DNA of 64,000 nt from Chloroflexus sp. Y-396-1 (GTDB lineage: Bacteria; Chloroflexota; Chloroflexia; Chloroflexales; Chloroflexaceae), in NCBI RefSeq assembly GCF_000516515.1, contig NZ_KI911784.1:2202881-2266880 (forward strand), given 5' to 3'. The notes below the pieces were generated by a model, which did not search any database, was not told the origin of the DNA, and saw only the letters and a program-made list of their open reading frames with translations. A program made the translations under genes and the position numbers. Within the stretch, counting starts at the first letter, position 1, and every line of letters begins with the position of its first letter. This document shows positions 8,963 to 17,951 of this stretch, piece after piece.

Positions 8963-9356
8963 GACCACCTCAGACCACCCCCATTGATTAGATCACTTGT
9001 TCGTATTATATCTTATCTGTCAACGAGGCAGGTATCGTAACGGTTCCATCGTCTCAATGTGCTGCCTAGTTATCATATCCTGGCTATCATAGCATAAGGT
9101 GCTCTTTCATCTGACGATAGTAAGGAAATTGTTACCCGTGGTAGCTACCCGTTCTCTTTTTTTGATACCGGCTCACTGCTATACTGAAGTTGTGCCAGGT
9201 GGCAGTGGGTCGTCACGAGATTGGACACGCGATGATTTTCATCCGTGTCATCCCTGCCAGTCAGGATCTCTGCCTCCCCAATCTCTGCCTCACGCGGTGG
9301 TTGCCACCGCTTCCTCGCGCTTGCCCCTTGGCCCACTGCCTGGTTAACGGCCTCCA
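8963..9356. other. Intergenic region between ctpA end and pseudokinase start
   Basis: No supported gene. It holds the pseudokinase promoter at its right-reading end. It also has two small perfect hairpins: GCGGTGG/CCACCGC at 9294-9310 and TAACGGCC/GGCCGTTA at 9345-9370. The second overlaps the ctpA stop codon and could act in 3'-end formation, though neither has a T tract. Confidence 0.4.
9005..9010 (-). promoter_or_regulatory. -10 element upstream of the pseudokinase gene
   Basis: On the minus strand GATATAATACG contains a perfect TATAAT about 43 bases before the ATG. A TTGACA lies at 9023-9018 but is only 7 bases away, too close to be its -35. Confidence 0.35.
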
Positions 9357-10694
9357 TCAGGGGGCCGTTACAGTTTCAGTTGGTGGTGGCGGTGGTGCGG
9401 TTCCTTCTCGCAAGAGCCGAAGTGCCCAGTAGAGTTGCGCATCGGCGCAGTTCTGTTCTTCAATGCGATCAGGGACACATGGTGCTGCGTATTCGGGATC
9501 GTTGGAGGCCGGTACAACGTGTTGGGGAGTAATCCCAACGCCATTGATAGCTTCTCCACTTGGTGTTAACCAGCGGGCAATCGTGATTCGCACGCTACTA
9601 CCATCACGGAGTGTATAAATATTTTGCACTGACCCCTTGCCGAAAGTTCGTTCGCCGAGCAAGACCGTATCTAGACGTTGATCGCGTAAGGCCACGGCTA
9701 CGACTTCGGCGGCACTGGCTGAGCCACCATTAACCAGGACAACCATCGGAATATCGAAGAGACGACGATCAGGAGCAGCGGTAATAGTACGTAACTCTTT
9801 CTGCACACCGCCACGTTCCTCTTCGTATAGCGCTATGCCATCGTAGAACCGACCTAGTACCTCTTGCGCAGTTGTTAAGAAGCCGCCGGAATTGTTCCTT
9901 AAATCGAGCACAATTGCTCGTGGTCGTTGCGGACGTAATTCAGCAATTGCATTATCCAGCAGCTCGGTCGTGGTCGCCTTAAATTCCGTGATTTGGATAT
10001 AAGCGATTCCATCGGCCAGGAGAGCGCTGTTTACGGTGATGATCGGAATTGCGGCGCGCGTGATTGCCACTGTAAAGACGCGATCCTCGGCTGGGCGACG
10101 TATAGTCAGGCGGACAACAGTGCCAGCCGGGCCACGAATCAGGCTGATTGCACGGGAACTGGCGTCTCGCTCGTTTAGACCGGCAATTAGCTCGGCAAGT
10201 GGTTGATCATCGACCGCTAGAATAATGTCGCCCGACTGAAGACCGGCCTGCATCGCTGGCGAATTGGGGATGGGGCGGTCAATCATTATCATGCCATTCT
10301 CGACGCGCAGATACGCACCTATCCCTTCATACCGTCCTTCCATCGACTCGCGATTCTGCTGCGCTTCTTCCGGTTCCTGAAAAAAGGTATAGGGATCGTC
10401 GAGGGTCGCCAGCATTCCTCGGATTGCCCCGTAGATCATGCGCTTGCGGTCGATAATTTCTGGGCGGTAGAAGTTGCCTTCGACCAGATCCCACACATCC
10501 CAGAAGATAGCAGCCTGTTGGCGTCGTTCGCCAGGCGTAAGCAGCCGTGCATCGGCGTTAGAAACGCCGGAAATAAACACATCGATCGGTGAGACGCCAA
10601 CAATTCGACCGGTAATCCAACCACCGAGAAAAGCGATAGCGATCACTGCCAGCCATTGGGTTATTTTGCCAATAATTGCCCACACCCGTTTCAT
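9357..10694 (-). CDS. ctpA: S41-family C-terminal processing peptidase
   Basis: A 445-residue membrane-anchored carboxyl-terminal protease. An N-terminal transmembrane segment (WLAVIAIAFLGGWITG) is followed by a helical region and a PDZ domain at about 95-185 (GIGAYLRVENGMIMIDRPIPNSPA region). The S41 domain contains VLDLRNNSGGFL, NGGSASAAEVVA with the nucleophile Ser, and ERTFGKGSVQN with the catalytic Lys. It would degrade or mature exported proteins by their C-termini. It ends in a Pro/Thr tail. It lies 13 bases after rsmE on the same strand, at the end of the cysE-cysS-prmA-manA-rsmE-ctpA cluster. Confidence 0.9.
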   Translation of the reverse strand: MKRVWAIIGKITQWLAVIAIAFLGGWITGRIVGVSPIDVFISGVSNADARLLTPGERRQQAAIFWDVWDLVEGNFYRPEIIDRKRMIYGAIRGMLATLDDPYTFFQEPEEAQQNRESMEGRYEGIGAYLRVENGMIMIDRPIPNSPAMQAGLQSGDIILAVDDQPLAELIAGLNERDASSRAISLIRGPAGTVVRLTIRRPAEDRVFTVAITRAAIPIITVNSALLADGIAYIQITEFKATTTELLDNAIAELRPQRPRAIVLDLRNNSGGFLTTAQEVLGRFYDGIALYEEERGGVQKELRTITAAPDRRLFDIPMVVLVNGGSASAAEVVAVALRDQRLDTVLLGERTFGKGSVQNIYTLRDGSSVRITIARWLTPSGEAINGVGITPQHVVPASNDPEYAAPCVPDRIEEQNCADAQLYWALRLLREGTAPPPPPTETVTAP

Positions 10695-10707
10695 GGCTCT
10701 ATCTTTT

Positions 10708-11466
10708 CTAGGTATGAAGTGCGTATTGAAGCATAGCTAGTGCCGCCATCGGCGCAGTTTCTGCCCGCAAGATGCGTGGCCCTAACGATACTGCCTGAAT
10801 ACCGTGATCGCTGGCAGCAGCCCGTTCGTATGGTTCGATGCCGCCCTCTGGACCAGAGTAGATTGCAATCTGGCGCAGCAATGGTTGCTGCTGCAACACG
10901 GCACGCAAATGTGTTGTGGCTTGTTCATCGAGGAGTATTGCCAGATCTGCACTGTGCGCAGCGCCGATGGCTGTCAAAAAGGGTTGGGGCTGGCAGACCA
11001 AAGGTAACCGTCCCCGCCCCGATTGCTCGGCTGCTTCGGTGACAATCCGTTGCCAGCGGGCCAGCCGATGTGCATCAACCCGATCACCAGTGAGTGAGCG
11101 GGCGAATACAACCGGTACGATCCGATGTACCCCCAACTCAACGGCTTTCTGCAACGCCCATTCAAACCGCTCATGACGAATCAAGGCCAGATAGAGATCA
11201 AAGATTACCGCTGGCTCACCGGTTGCCTGACAGCGGGCAATGATCTGTCCGTGGGCCAGCCGACGATCAAGGTGAGTAATTTCGGCCACCGCCGCCATTC
11301 CCTGCCCGTCGAGTAACATGACCCGATCACCGGTCCGCAGGCGCAAGACCCGTACCCATTGATGAATGAGTGCCGGATCATCAATCTCGATCTGATCGGT
11401 AGATAGCCAGGATGGATTGACAAAGAAGCGGCGCGTGTTTGGAATAGTGAATGTCTCGTCTGTCAT
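10708..11466 (-). CDS. rsmE: 16S rRNA (uracil1498-N3)-methyltransferase RsmE
   Basis: A 252-residue SPOUT-class methyltransferase that methylates N3 of U1498 in 16S rRNA. It begins with the PUA-like RNA-binding region (RRFFVNPSWL...HQWVRVLRLRTGDRVMLLDGQG). The knot region contains ALQKAVELGVHRIVPV, the family signature for the helix before the cofactor site, then YSGPEGGIEPYE and SLGPRILRAETAPMAAL, the S-adenosylmethionine-binding loop. Length is normal. It starts 5 bases downstream of the manA stop on the same strand. Confidence 0.92.
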   Translation of the reverse strand: MTDETFTIPNTRRFFVNPSWLSTDQIEIDDPALIHQWVRVLRLRTGDRVMLLDGQGMAAVAEITHLDRRLAHGQIIARCQATGEPAVIFDLYLALIRHERFEWALQKAVELGVHRIVPVVFARSLTGDRVDAHRLARWQRIVTEAAEQSGRGRLPLVCQPQPFLTAIGAAHSADLAILLDEQATTHLRAVLQQQPLLRQIAIYSGPEGGIEPYERAAASDHGIQAVSLGPRILRAETAPMAALAMLQYALHT

Positions 11467-11470
11467 TAGC

Positions 11471-12505
11471 TCACAGGAAGATTGGGCCAGCGCCTAGCTC
11501 GACGCCAACCGAGGTTATCAACGCTGGTACGTCAGGGATGTACGATCGAAGTAAGGTTCCATCATTGCTCACGATCTGGTACTCTCCAAGCGTTGCCGGT
11601 AACAAAACTGCCATTCCCTGTCGCAGTTCGAGGATTGTCTGTTGCCAGATCAGTTTCGCTGTACCGGCAATGACCGTCAGGATTTCGAGCGAAGCCGGAT
11701 CGGTGGTGGTCGTCAATTGTCCCCGAATCTGCCAGCGTTCAAGCGCGAACGATGGACACGCCACCAAGAGTTCGCGCTGCTCATCCAGGACGAGCGGGCG
11801 CAAACGGGCGGTGTGAGCCGGTTCCAGGCGGCTCACTGCCAGCGCCTGTTCGATATGTAAAGGGCGAAGCTGGCCGGTACGAGCATCACGTCGGTTGTAG
11901 TCGTACAACCGGTAAGTGAGGTCCGATTTCTGCTGAATTTCAAATAACATAATGCCAGCATTAATGGCGTGAATTGTACCGGCAGGAACGAAGATCATGT
12001 CGCCGGCCTGCACCGGTTGCTCGGCCAGTAATTCTTCAACTGTACCATCATTGATCGCCGTTGCCAGGGCTTCTCGTTCAATGCGGGTACGAGTACCGAG
12101 GGTCACAGTTGCGTTTGGCTCGGCAGCGAGGATATACCAGGCTTCGGTTTTGCCGTGGAAGCCGGTATGTGCTTCATACGTATGAGCATACTCGTCGTCA
12201 GGATGCACCTGCACCGAGAGCCGGTCGGCAGCGTCGATAAATTTTGCCAACAGTGGCAAATCGGCGCCGTAGCGGGCAAATGGGCGTGTGCCAACCAGGG
12301 CCGGACCATACACACGGGCCAGGTCAGCAATTGTCATACCGGCCAATACACCGTTGCTTACCCGGTTGCTATCGAAAATCAGCCAGATTTCGCCTAGTCG
12401 TTCGGGATGAGGAGGGGGCAGATCAAGCCATGACGCCAGTCGCTGACCACCCCAAAGTGGCTCGACTAGTCGCGGTTCACAGAGAATTGGGTAGAGCTGC
12501 TGCAT
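11471..12505 (-). CDS. manA: Class I mannose-6-phosphate isomerase
   Basis: A 344-residue zinc enzyme that interconverts mannose 6-phosphate and fructose 6-phosphate, supplying mannose for glycans. The cupin-type metal site is seen in LSVQVHPDDEYA (His ligand) and FHGKTEAWYIL (Glu ligand), with GTIHAINAGIMLFEIQQKSD supplying the second His. YDYNRRDARTGQLRPLHIEQAL is the typical later segment. It starts with YPILCEPRLVEPLWGGQRLA, as in Firmicutes-type ManA. It is part of the housekeeping cluster on this strand. Confidence 0.9.
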   Translation of the reverse strand: MQQLYPILCEPRLVEPLWGGQRLASWLDLPPPHPERLGEIWLIFDSNRVSNGVLAGMTIADLARVYGPALVGTRPFARYGADLPLLAKFIDAADRLSVQVHPDDEYAHTYEAHTGFHGKTEAWYILAAEPNATVTLGTRTRIEREALATAINDGTVEELLAEQPVQAGDMIFVPAGTIHAINAGIMLFEIQQKSDLTYRLYDYNRRDARTGQLRPLHIEQALAVSRLEPAHTARLRPLVLDEQRELLVACPSFALERWQIRGQLTTTTDPASLEILTVIAGTAKLIWQQTILELRQGMAVLLPATLGEYQIVSNDGTLLRSYIPDVPALITSVGVELGAGPIFL

Positions 12506-12534
12506 AGCATGTATCCTCGTTGTTGATCATCCCG

Positions 12535-13518
12535 TTATATTCGGCGATGTACCAGTGCCACCCATTCACCTTCAACATGGCGTGCAATCGGTTGGAGGCC
12601 AACTGCGGTAAAGGCGGCTGCTACCTCTTCTTCTTTAACATCGATGATCCCACTACTAATGAGCAGACCCCCAGGCTTGAGTGCGGTTGCCAGGTCGGGT
12701 GCAAGCGTGATCAGTACTCTGGCAATGAGGTTGGCCGCTATCAGATCGAACATGGCTTGCAGGCCGTGTTCGTGCAGGGCCGGGTCTGGTTCTGGCGGGC
12801 CAAAATCACCGGAGAGCCAGTGTCCCATTACTTGCCCAACCCCAAGACTTCCCTCAGCGACAGTTACCGTATGCCCGACCTGATTGCGGTCAACATTTTC
12901 CTGCGCAACCCGTACTGCAATCGGATCGTTATCGAGGGCCAGTACCCGACCGGCGCCGAGTTTAGCGGCTGCAATGGCGAGAATCCCGGAACCGGTACCG
13001 AGATCAAGCACGTCTTGCCCTGGTCGTACCAGTTGTTCGAGCAAGTTTAGGCAGAGACGGGTCGTTGGATGCAGACCCGTACCGAAAGCCATCCCTGGAT
13101 CGAGTAACAGAACAATATCGTCGGCTTGTGGTTGATATTCCAGCCAAGAGGGTACGATGATCGTGCGTGTTCCTACCCGCATGACCGAATAAAATTGTTT
13201 CCAGGCGTTGGCCCAATCCTCTTCGGCCAGAGTACGGGTCTGGATCGGCCCCAACGGACGGATCTGATGAACATGCCAGAGCGCATGCTCAATCTGCTGG
13301 CGCGTCTCTTCAACCTGCGCATCGAGTGGCAGATAGGTACGCAGCCAGACCGGACGATGAGGGTCATACCGAAACTCTGGCCCCTCGTCACCGGCGATCC
13401 AGCCTGGTTCGATCACCACCCCACCGTTGTAGCCGTAGCGGGCCAATATCTCGGCAACAGTCTCAACCGATTCTGGATCGACCTCTACCGCAATTTCAAG
13501 CCATGAGGTTGTCTGCAT
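12535..13518 (-). CDS. prmA: Ribosomal protein L11 methyltransferase
   Basis: A 327-residue class I methyltransferase that trimethylates ribosomal protein L11. The N-terminal substrate-binding domain ([20 protein letters not shown]) and linker end near residue 130. The catalytic domain carries [19 protein letters not shown], then motif [40 protein letters not shown], and [15 protein letters not shown], the PrmA NLI loop. There is an insertion around the [19 protein letters not shown] segment, slightly lengthening the protein over E. coli PrmA (293). It lies between cysS and manA. Confidence 0.92.
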   Translation of the reverse strand: MQTTSWLEIAVEVDPESVETVAEILARYGYNGGVVIEPGWIAGDEGPEFRYDPHRPVWLRTYLPLDAQVEETRQQIEHALWHVHQIRPLGPIQTRTLAEEDWANAWKQFYSVMRVGTRTIIVPSWLEYQPQADDIVLLLDPGMAFGTGLHPTTRLCLNLLEQLVRPGQDVLDLGTGSGILAIAAAKLGAGRVLALDNDPIAVRVAQENVDRNQVGHTVTVAEGSLGVGQVMGHWLSGDFGPPEPDPALHEHGLQAMFDLIAANLIARVLITLAPDLATALKPGGLLISSGIIDVKEEEVAAAFTAVGLQPIARHVEGEWVALVHRRI

Positions 13519-13550
13519 ACGAGTGTTGTTCCCTCTTGGACATCAACGCT

Positions 13551-14969
13551 TTACCGATCCCACTTCCAGCGCGTTCCCTGTGGCCCATCTTCCAAGATTA
13601 CTCCCAGTTCACCTAACCGGTTACGCACCAGATCGGCCAATGTGAACTGTTTCGCTTTCCGTAATTCGCTGCGCACCTCAACCAGCAGATCGATAAATGG
13701 CGTTACTTCGGCGTTTGTTGTTTGTTGACGTAATTGTAGTCGCAGACCGAGGACACCAGCCAGTTCGCGCAAGGTCTGCTGCCCGATTGCCAAGATGTCA
13801 TCTGCCAGACCGGCATCGCGTGCGGCATTGATTGCCCGTACTAGATCGAACAGTGCTGCCGGTGCCGCCGGGCTGTTGAAGTCGTTATCCATTGCCGTTA
13901 TAAAACGCTGGCGGGCAAGTGTCGCTGCCTCTTGGAGGGCAGTTACCGCCGGGCCTTCGCGGATCGTGCCGCTTGCCGGTGCCAGTGCTGAGAGCAGTCG
14001 TTCGAGTTTGCGCTGATTATCAGCCGCAATCTCGTCGTTGTACGTTAGTGGACTGCGGTACGAACTGCTCAAGACGATGAGTCGAAAGACATCGGCATCG
14101 TAACGGCTAAGAAAATCAGCAATGGTCACGACATTACCCAGCGACTTCGACATCTTTTCAACCTGCCGGGTTTGGGGGTTGACCAGTTGCAACATCCCAT
14201 TGTGAACCCAGTAGCGGGCAAAGCATTGACCGGTCAGACTCTCACTCTGGGCAATCTCGTTTTCGTGATGGGGGAAGATCAGGTCAGTGCCGCCACCATG
14301 AATATCGATCTGCGGGCCAAGATATTCCATCGCCATTGCCGAGCATTCGATATGCCATCCGGGCCGGCCTGGTCCCCATGGGCTATCCCAGGCGGGTTCA
14401 CCAGGCCGGGCTGCTTTCCAAAGGGCAAAGTCAGCCGGTGATTCTTTGCGTGGATCGACTTCAAAGCGTGTACCGCTCAACATCTCATCGAGTGAACGGC
14501 CAGAGAGCTTCCCGTAGTCTTCATCACGTCGAACCCGAAAATAAACATCACCGTCGACCAAGTAAGCATAGCCGCGTTCGATCAATCCCTGCACGAAGGC
14601 AATGATAGCCGGCATTGTTGTAGAGACGCGGGGATATGCCGTCGCCGGTAAGACATTCATTGCCTGCAACTGGGTCAGAAACTCGGCTGCATACTGACCC
14701 GACAGTGTTAGTGGGTCTTGCCCCAGGGCATTGGCACGGGCGATAACCTTGTCATCAATATCGGTGAAGTTTACAATATGCCGAACCTGATACCCACGAA
14801 ACTCGAGGTAGCGGCGGATAACATCGAAGACGATGGCCGACATCGCGTGACCAATATGCGCTTCATCGTAAGGGGTCACGCCACACACATACATCCGCAC
14901 TACACCGGGTTCAATCGTCTCGAGTGGTTCGAGCCGACGGGTCAGAGTGTTGTAGAGTTGAATAGTCAT
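13551..14969 (-). CDS. cysS: Cysteinyl-tRNA synthetase
   Basis: A 472-residue class I aminoacyl-tRNA synthetase charging tRNA-Cys. The HIGH motif is EAHIGHAMS near residue 39, and the KMSKS motif is [11 protein letters not shown] near 273. Zinc ligands for cysteine discrimination are visible in [19 protein letters not shown] and [10 protein letters not shown]. The C-terminal DALR-like domain follows and the end is compact (GTRWKWDR). It lies 41 bases downstream of cysE on the same strand, the conserved cysE-cysS pairing. Confidence 0.96.
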   Translation of the reverse strand: MTIQLYNTLTRRLEPLETIEPGVVRMYVCGVTPYDEAHIGHAMSAIVFDVIRRYLEFRGYQVRHIVNFTDIDDKVIARANALGQDPLTLSGQYAAEFLTQLQAMNVLPATAYPRVSTTMPAIIAFVQGLIERGYAYLVDGDVYFRVRRDEDYGKLSGRSLDEMLSGTRFEVDPRKESPADFALWKAARPGEPAWDSPWGPGRPGWHIECSAMAMEYLGPQIDIHGGGTDLIFPHHENEIAQSESLTGQCFARYWVHNGMLQLVNPQTRQVEKMSKSLGNVVTIADFLSRYDADVFRLIVLSSSYRSPLTYNDEIAADNQRKLERLLSALAPASGTIREGPAVTALQEAATLARQRFITAMDNDFNSPAAPAALFDLVRAINAARDAGLADDILAIGQQTLRELAGVLGLRLQLRQQTTNAEVTPFIDLLVEVRSELRKAKQFTLADLVRNRLGELGVILEDGPQGTRWKWDR

Positions 14970-15010
14970 ACGAACTCGCTACATTACATAAGTTGCCGAC
15001 GGCCGGCCTT

Positions 15011-15781
15011 TCAAATCCCGGCACCTTGATTATACTCTTCTTCGAGAGGGGCCGCGTCATTCAAGAGTGTTTGCCAAAGTTGATCAGGTAACGCATTGTA
15101 TTTTAACCGATGCTCCTCGTGGTGAACATGCGTAGCTGCTTCGAGATCGGCGATCCGCAGCTCAAGTTCCAACACCTTATCGTGCAGCCCGCGGAGCATC
15201 TCGCCTTCTGGGTCAGGCAACGGTTCAACCCGCCGTGACTGACCGGTTATCGGATCACGTCGAGCAACAATCCGGGCCGGCACACCAACCGCAGTACAAT
15301 GGGGTGGGACATCCTTGACAACAACCGCACCACCACCAATGCGTGCTCCTTTGCCGATGGTGATAGCACCGAGCACAATGGCTCCGACACCGATTACCAC
15401 CTCATCTTCTACCGTTGGATGGCGTTTCCCGGTTTGTTTGCCGGTGCCGCCTAAGGTAACTCCCTGGTACAACATCACCCAATCACCGATCTCGGCAGTT
15501 TCCCCGATCACGACACCCATCCCGTGATCGATGAAAAAACCGCGCCCGATCCGGGCGCCGGGATGAATTTCGATACCGGTGAGGAAGCGACTGATCTGTG
15601 AAATCAGTCGTGGAATAAAAGGGATGTTCCGACGGTAGAGCGCATGGGCGAGGCGATGCAGAATAATAGCGTGTAAACCGGGGTAAAGCAACACCTCGGC
15701 CAGATTACGCGCCGCCGGATCATTCTTAAAAATAGCGCGAATATCGTCGCGCAAGACGCACAGTGCATGTGAAAGACCCAT
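15011..15781 (-). CDS. cysE: Serine O-acetyltransferase
   Basis: A 256-residue acetyltransferase making O-acetylserine from serine and acetyl-CoA, the first committed step to cysteine. It has the short N-terminal helical domain ([20 protein letters not shown]), then left-handed beta-helix hexapeptide repeats ([33 protein letters not shown]) with the active-site His in [11 protein letters not shown], and [12 protein letters not shown]. An added C-terminal helical tail of about 60 residues follows [12 protein letters not shown] ribosome binding site precedes the ATG. It opens the cluster and pairs with cysS. Confidence 0.94.
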   Translation of the reverse strand: MGLSHALCVLRDDIRAIFKNDPAARNLAEVLLYPGLHAIILHRLAHALYRRNIPFIPRLISQISRFLTGIEIHPGARIGRGFFIDHGMGVVIGETAEIGDWVMLYQGVTLGGTGKQTGKRHPTVEDEVVIGVGAIVLGAITIGKGARIGGGAVVVKDVPPHCTAVGVPARIVARRDPITGQSRRVEPLPDPEGEMLRGLHDKVLELELRIADLEAATHVHHEEHRLKYNALPDQLWQTLLNDAAPLEEEYNQGAGI

Positions 15782-15889
15782 CGGATTACTCCGCTGAAGC
15801 GATAAATGCGAATAACCAACGTACTCATAGACAAACGCGAGAGGAACCGGATATACGCAGCAGTGCGTAAACCGGTGTATACATAGGTC

Positions 15890-15917
15890 GGGGCGCCGCC
15901 AATTAAGACAGCGCCCC
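15890..15917 (-). terminator. Possible hairpin downstream of the FmdB-type gene
   Basis: GGGGCGC at 15890-15896 pairs with GCGCCCC at 15911-15917. It lies between the small zinc-ribbon gene and cysE, both on the minus strand. The loop is long (14 bases) and there is no clear T tract, so terminator function is only possible. Confidence 0.25.
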
Positions 15918-16058
15918 TAACGACAGTAACACCCGCAGAGGGATGGGGGGAGAGCAGAGAGTGATTGCGCGATAACATGAGTAACCGCACCTTGCACCCC
16001 ATGAGAGTGATGCCAATCGGTGCGGTATAGGAGGGCGCTACCTTGCGCAGATGGATAG

Positions 16059-16319
16059 CTAGTCGTCGCCAGTGTCGCTCTTGGTATCACTCGTATCACC
16101 TTTGGTTGCATTGCTGCCGGTAACCGAACCACTGCTCGAGTTACGGCTATCGGTGATATACCATCCCGAACCTTTGAAGACAATGCCTGCCGGTTGAATC
16201 ACCCGACGTACCCGACCGGCCTGACCACAGAGACACACGGTCAGTGGCTCGTCTTTAAAGCTCTGGAATTGTTCAAATTGCTTACCACAGGCATCACAGG
16301 CGTACACGTAGGTTGGCAT
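16059..16319 (-). CDS. FmdB-type zinc ribbon protein
   Basis: An 86-residue protein with the FmdB/CxxC_CxxC_SSSS architecture: MPTYVYACDACGKQFE, then VCLCGQAGRVRRVIQPAGIV and FKGSGWYITD. The first CxxC is intact (CDAC). The second pair is reduced to CLC-G, so zinc binding may be altered. The tail is rich in Ser, Thr, Gly and Asp. The family is widespread, and its function is not settled; one member was linked to regulation of formamidase and amidase genes. It appears to be transcribed on its own. Confidence 0.88.
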   Translation of the reverse strand: MPTYVYACDACGKQFEQFQSFKDEPLTVCLCGQAGRVRRVIQPAGIVFKGSGWYITDSRNSSSGSVTGSNATKGDTSDTKSDTGDD

Positions 16320-16895
16320 AGCGCTGTTTCAACCTCCCTTGATCGTTGTTTGACATATCACACACTGTATTGTACCCCAGAGTATCGAGATGCGCAATAA
16401 GAGGAATGTTAAAACCAGGGGGTTCAACGTTTTCACCCTACCTGGTAGAGGTGCGGAGAGAAAGGGAGAGAAAGAGAAACGAGCGTAGCAGCGTGAAGAA
16501 GATGTGGGTTGCTTTTTCCGTAGCGCATGGAGACGCACGGCTTCTCGTTCCAACCATGCGTTGCCCATCCCCTGCTTGTCGCGCCGATGACGCCTGTCCC
16601 TGCCTGGTTGGGGCAGGTTCTCAACCTACCCGTCGTCTCCAGCATGCCTGCCCAACGCGGGCCGCTGACCCGCATTGCCTAGGAGCGTGGGTCAGCGGCC
16701 ATATCATCCGCGAGGTAGCGGGGGTAGCTGGCCTCTTCACCTTTCTCCCAGTCTCTTCCTCTCCTACACGCCCTCCCTCGCTTCTCTTCTGATGACAGGG
16801 GCTTTTCCTGAAATGAATAACGGTCATCATCTGAAGGTTAGGGTAGAATACGTAACGTTCTGGATTTTACATCGCTATCGCTTAGGAGGAATACA
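16320..16895. other. Intergenic region with repeats and the lysZ promoter
   Basis: No gene is supported. 16422-16452 (TTCAACGTTTTCACCCTACC and following) matches 6971-7004 in inverse orientation. A 12-bp perfect inverted repeat GGCCGCTGACCC/GGGTCAGCGGCC with a 17-base loop lies at 16660-16700. GGCAGGTTCTCAACCTACC at about 16613-16631 belongs to a palindrome family also seen near 17918, 22027 and 22938. TAGAAT at 16844-16849 may be the -10 for the kinase gene downstream. Confidence 0.5.
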
Positions 16896-17699
16896 ATGCT
16901 TGTGGTGAAGGTCGGTGGTAGCGCTGGCAACAACTACGATGCTCTCTGTGATGATATTGCCGGACGCTGGCAGCACGGCGAGCGACTGATTCTTGTCCAT
17001 GGAGGTTCGGATCAGACAAATCGTCTGGGTGAAGCACTGGGTCATCCGCCGCGATTCGTGACGTCGCCGAGTGGTCACACTAGTCGCTATACCGACCGAC
17101 AAACGCTCGAGATTTTTATGATGGCGACTGCTGGCCTGATCAATAAGCAACTGGTTGAACGCTTGCAGATGCGTGGAGTAATGGCCCTCGGCCTCAGTGG
17201 GCTTGATGGTCGCATTCTATCTGGAAAGCGAAAGTCGACCATCAGGGTGATCGAACAGGGGCGGCAGATGATTTTGCGTGACGACTGGACCGGCACCATC
17301 GAGCAAGTGAACAGCACATTGTTACAATCGCTTCTCGATGCTGGGTATTTGCCGGTGATTGCTCCGCTGGCCTGCTCAACTGCCGGTGAAGCGTTGAATG
17401 TCGATGGTGACCGCGCTGCTGCTGCTATTGCCACGGCATTACAGGCCCAGACGTTGCTCCTGCTCTCGAATGTACCAGGCTTGTTGCGCAATTTTCCCGA
17501 TGAGTCATCGCTGATTGTTCATATTCCGCGCACTGAAATCGATGCTTACATGTCGTATGCCGCCGGTCGGATGAAAAAGAAACTTCTCGGCGCTCAAGAA
17601 GCACTGGTTGGCGGTGTGCAGCGTGTCATTCTGGCCGATGCTCGCATACCAGGCTGTATCAGTCAGGCTCTGAATGGTGGTGGTACCCACATTGTTTGA
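16896..17699 (+). CDS. lysZ: [LysW]-aminoadipate/glutamate kinase (LysZ/ArgB-type)
   Basis: A 267-residue amino-acid kinase. It starts MLVVKVGGSAGNN and has ILVHGGSDQTNRLGE, YTDRQTLEIFMMATAGLINK and GRMKKKLLGAQEAL. The YTDRQTLEIFMM segment is what I associate with LysZ rather than N-acetylglutamate kinase ArgB, because LysZ acts on substrate attached to the carrier LysW. It would phosphorylate the side-chain carboxylate of LysW-linked 2-aminoadipate in lysine synthesis, or glutamate in ornithine synthesis. A strong AGGAGG lies at 16884-16889. No lysW, lysX or lysY is adjacent; the likely partner hydrolase lysK is about 30 kb away at 47041. Confidence 0.82.
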   Translation: MLVVKVGGSAGNNYDALCDDIAGRWQHGERLILVHGGSDQTNRLGEALGHPPRFVTSPSGHTSRYTDRQTLEIFMMATAGLINKQLVERLQMRGVMALGLSGLDGRILSGKRKSTIRVIEQGRQMILRDDWTGTIEQVNSTLLQSLLDAGYLPVIAPLACSTAGEALNVDGDRAAAAIATALQAQTLLLLSNVPGLLRNFPDESSLIVHIPRTEIDAYMSYAAGRMKKKLLGAQEALVGGVQRVILADARIPGCISQALNGGGTHIV

Positions 17700-17951
17700 G
17701 CTGGTCATTTGCTCATACGGCGCCCATGGTGATGTATGCGTCATCCCGTTACCTCCGTTCGGTTCACGGTGCATTGCCGCGTCATACCGCCGATGGTCAT
17801 ACCCAAGCAGCGACCACATGTGGATATGCCGATAAACGTTACGCCAACCATGTGGTGTCGTGTCCCGGATGGGGGGCGGGTGCGATGGCAGGGTGGGCGA
17901 TGCGCGATGGCGGGGTGGGTTCTCAACCTACCGTGATCGCCTTACCCGCTA

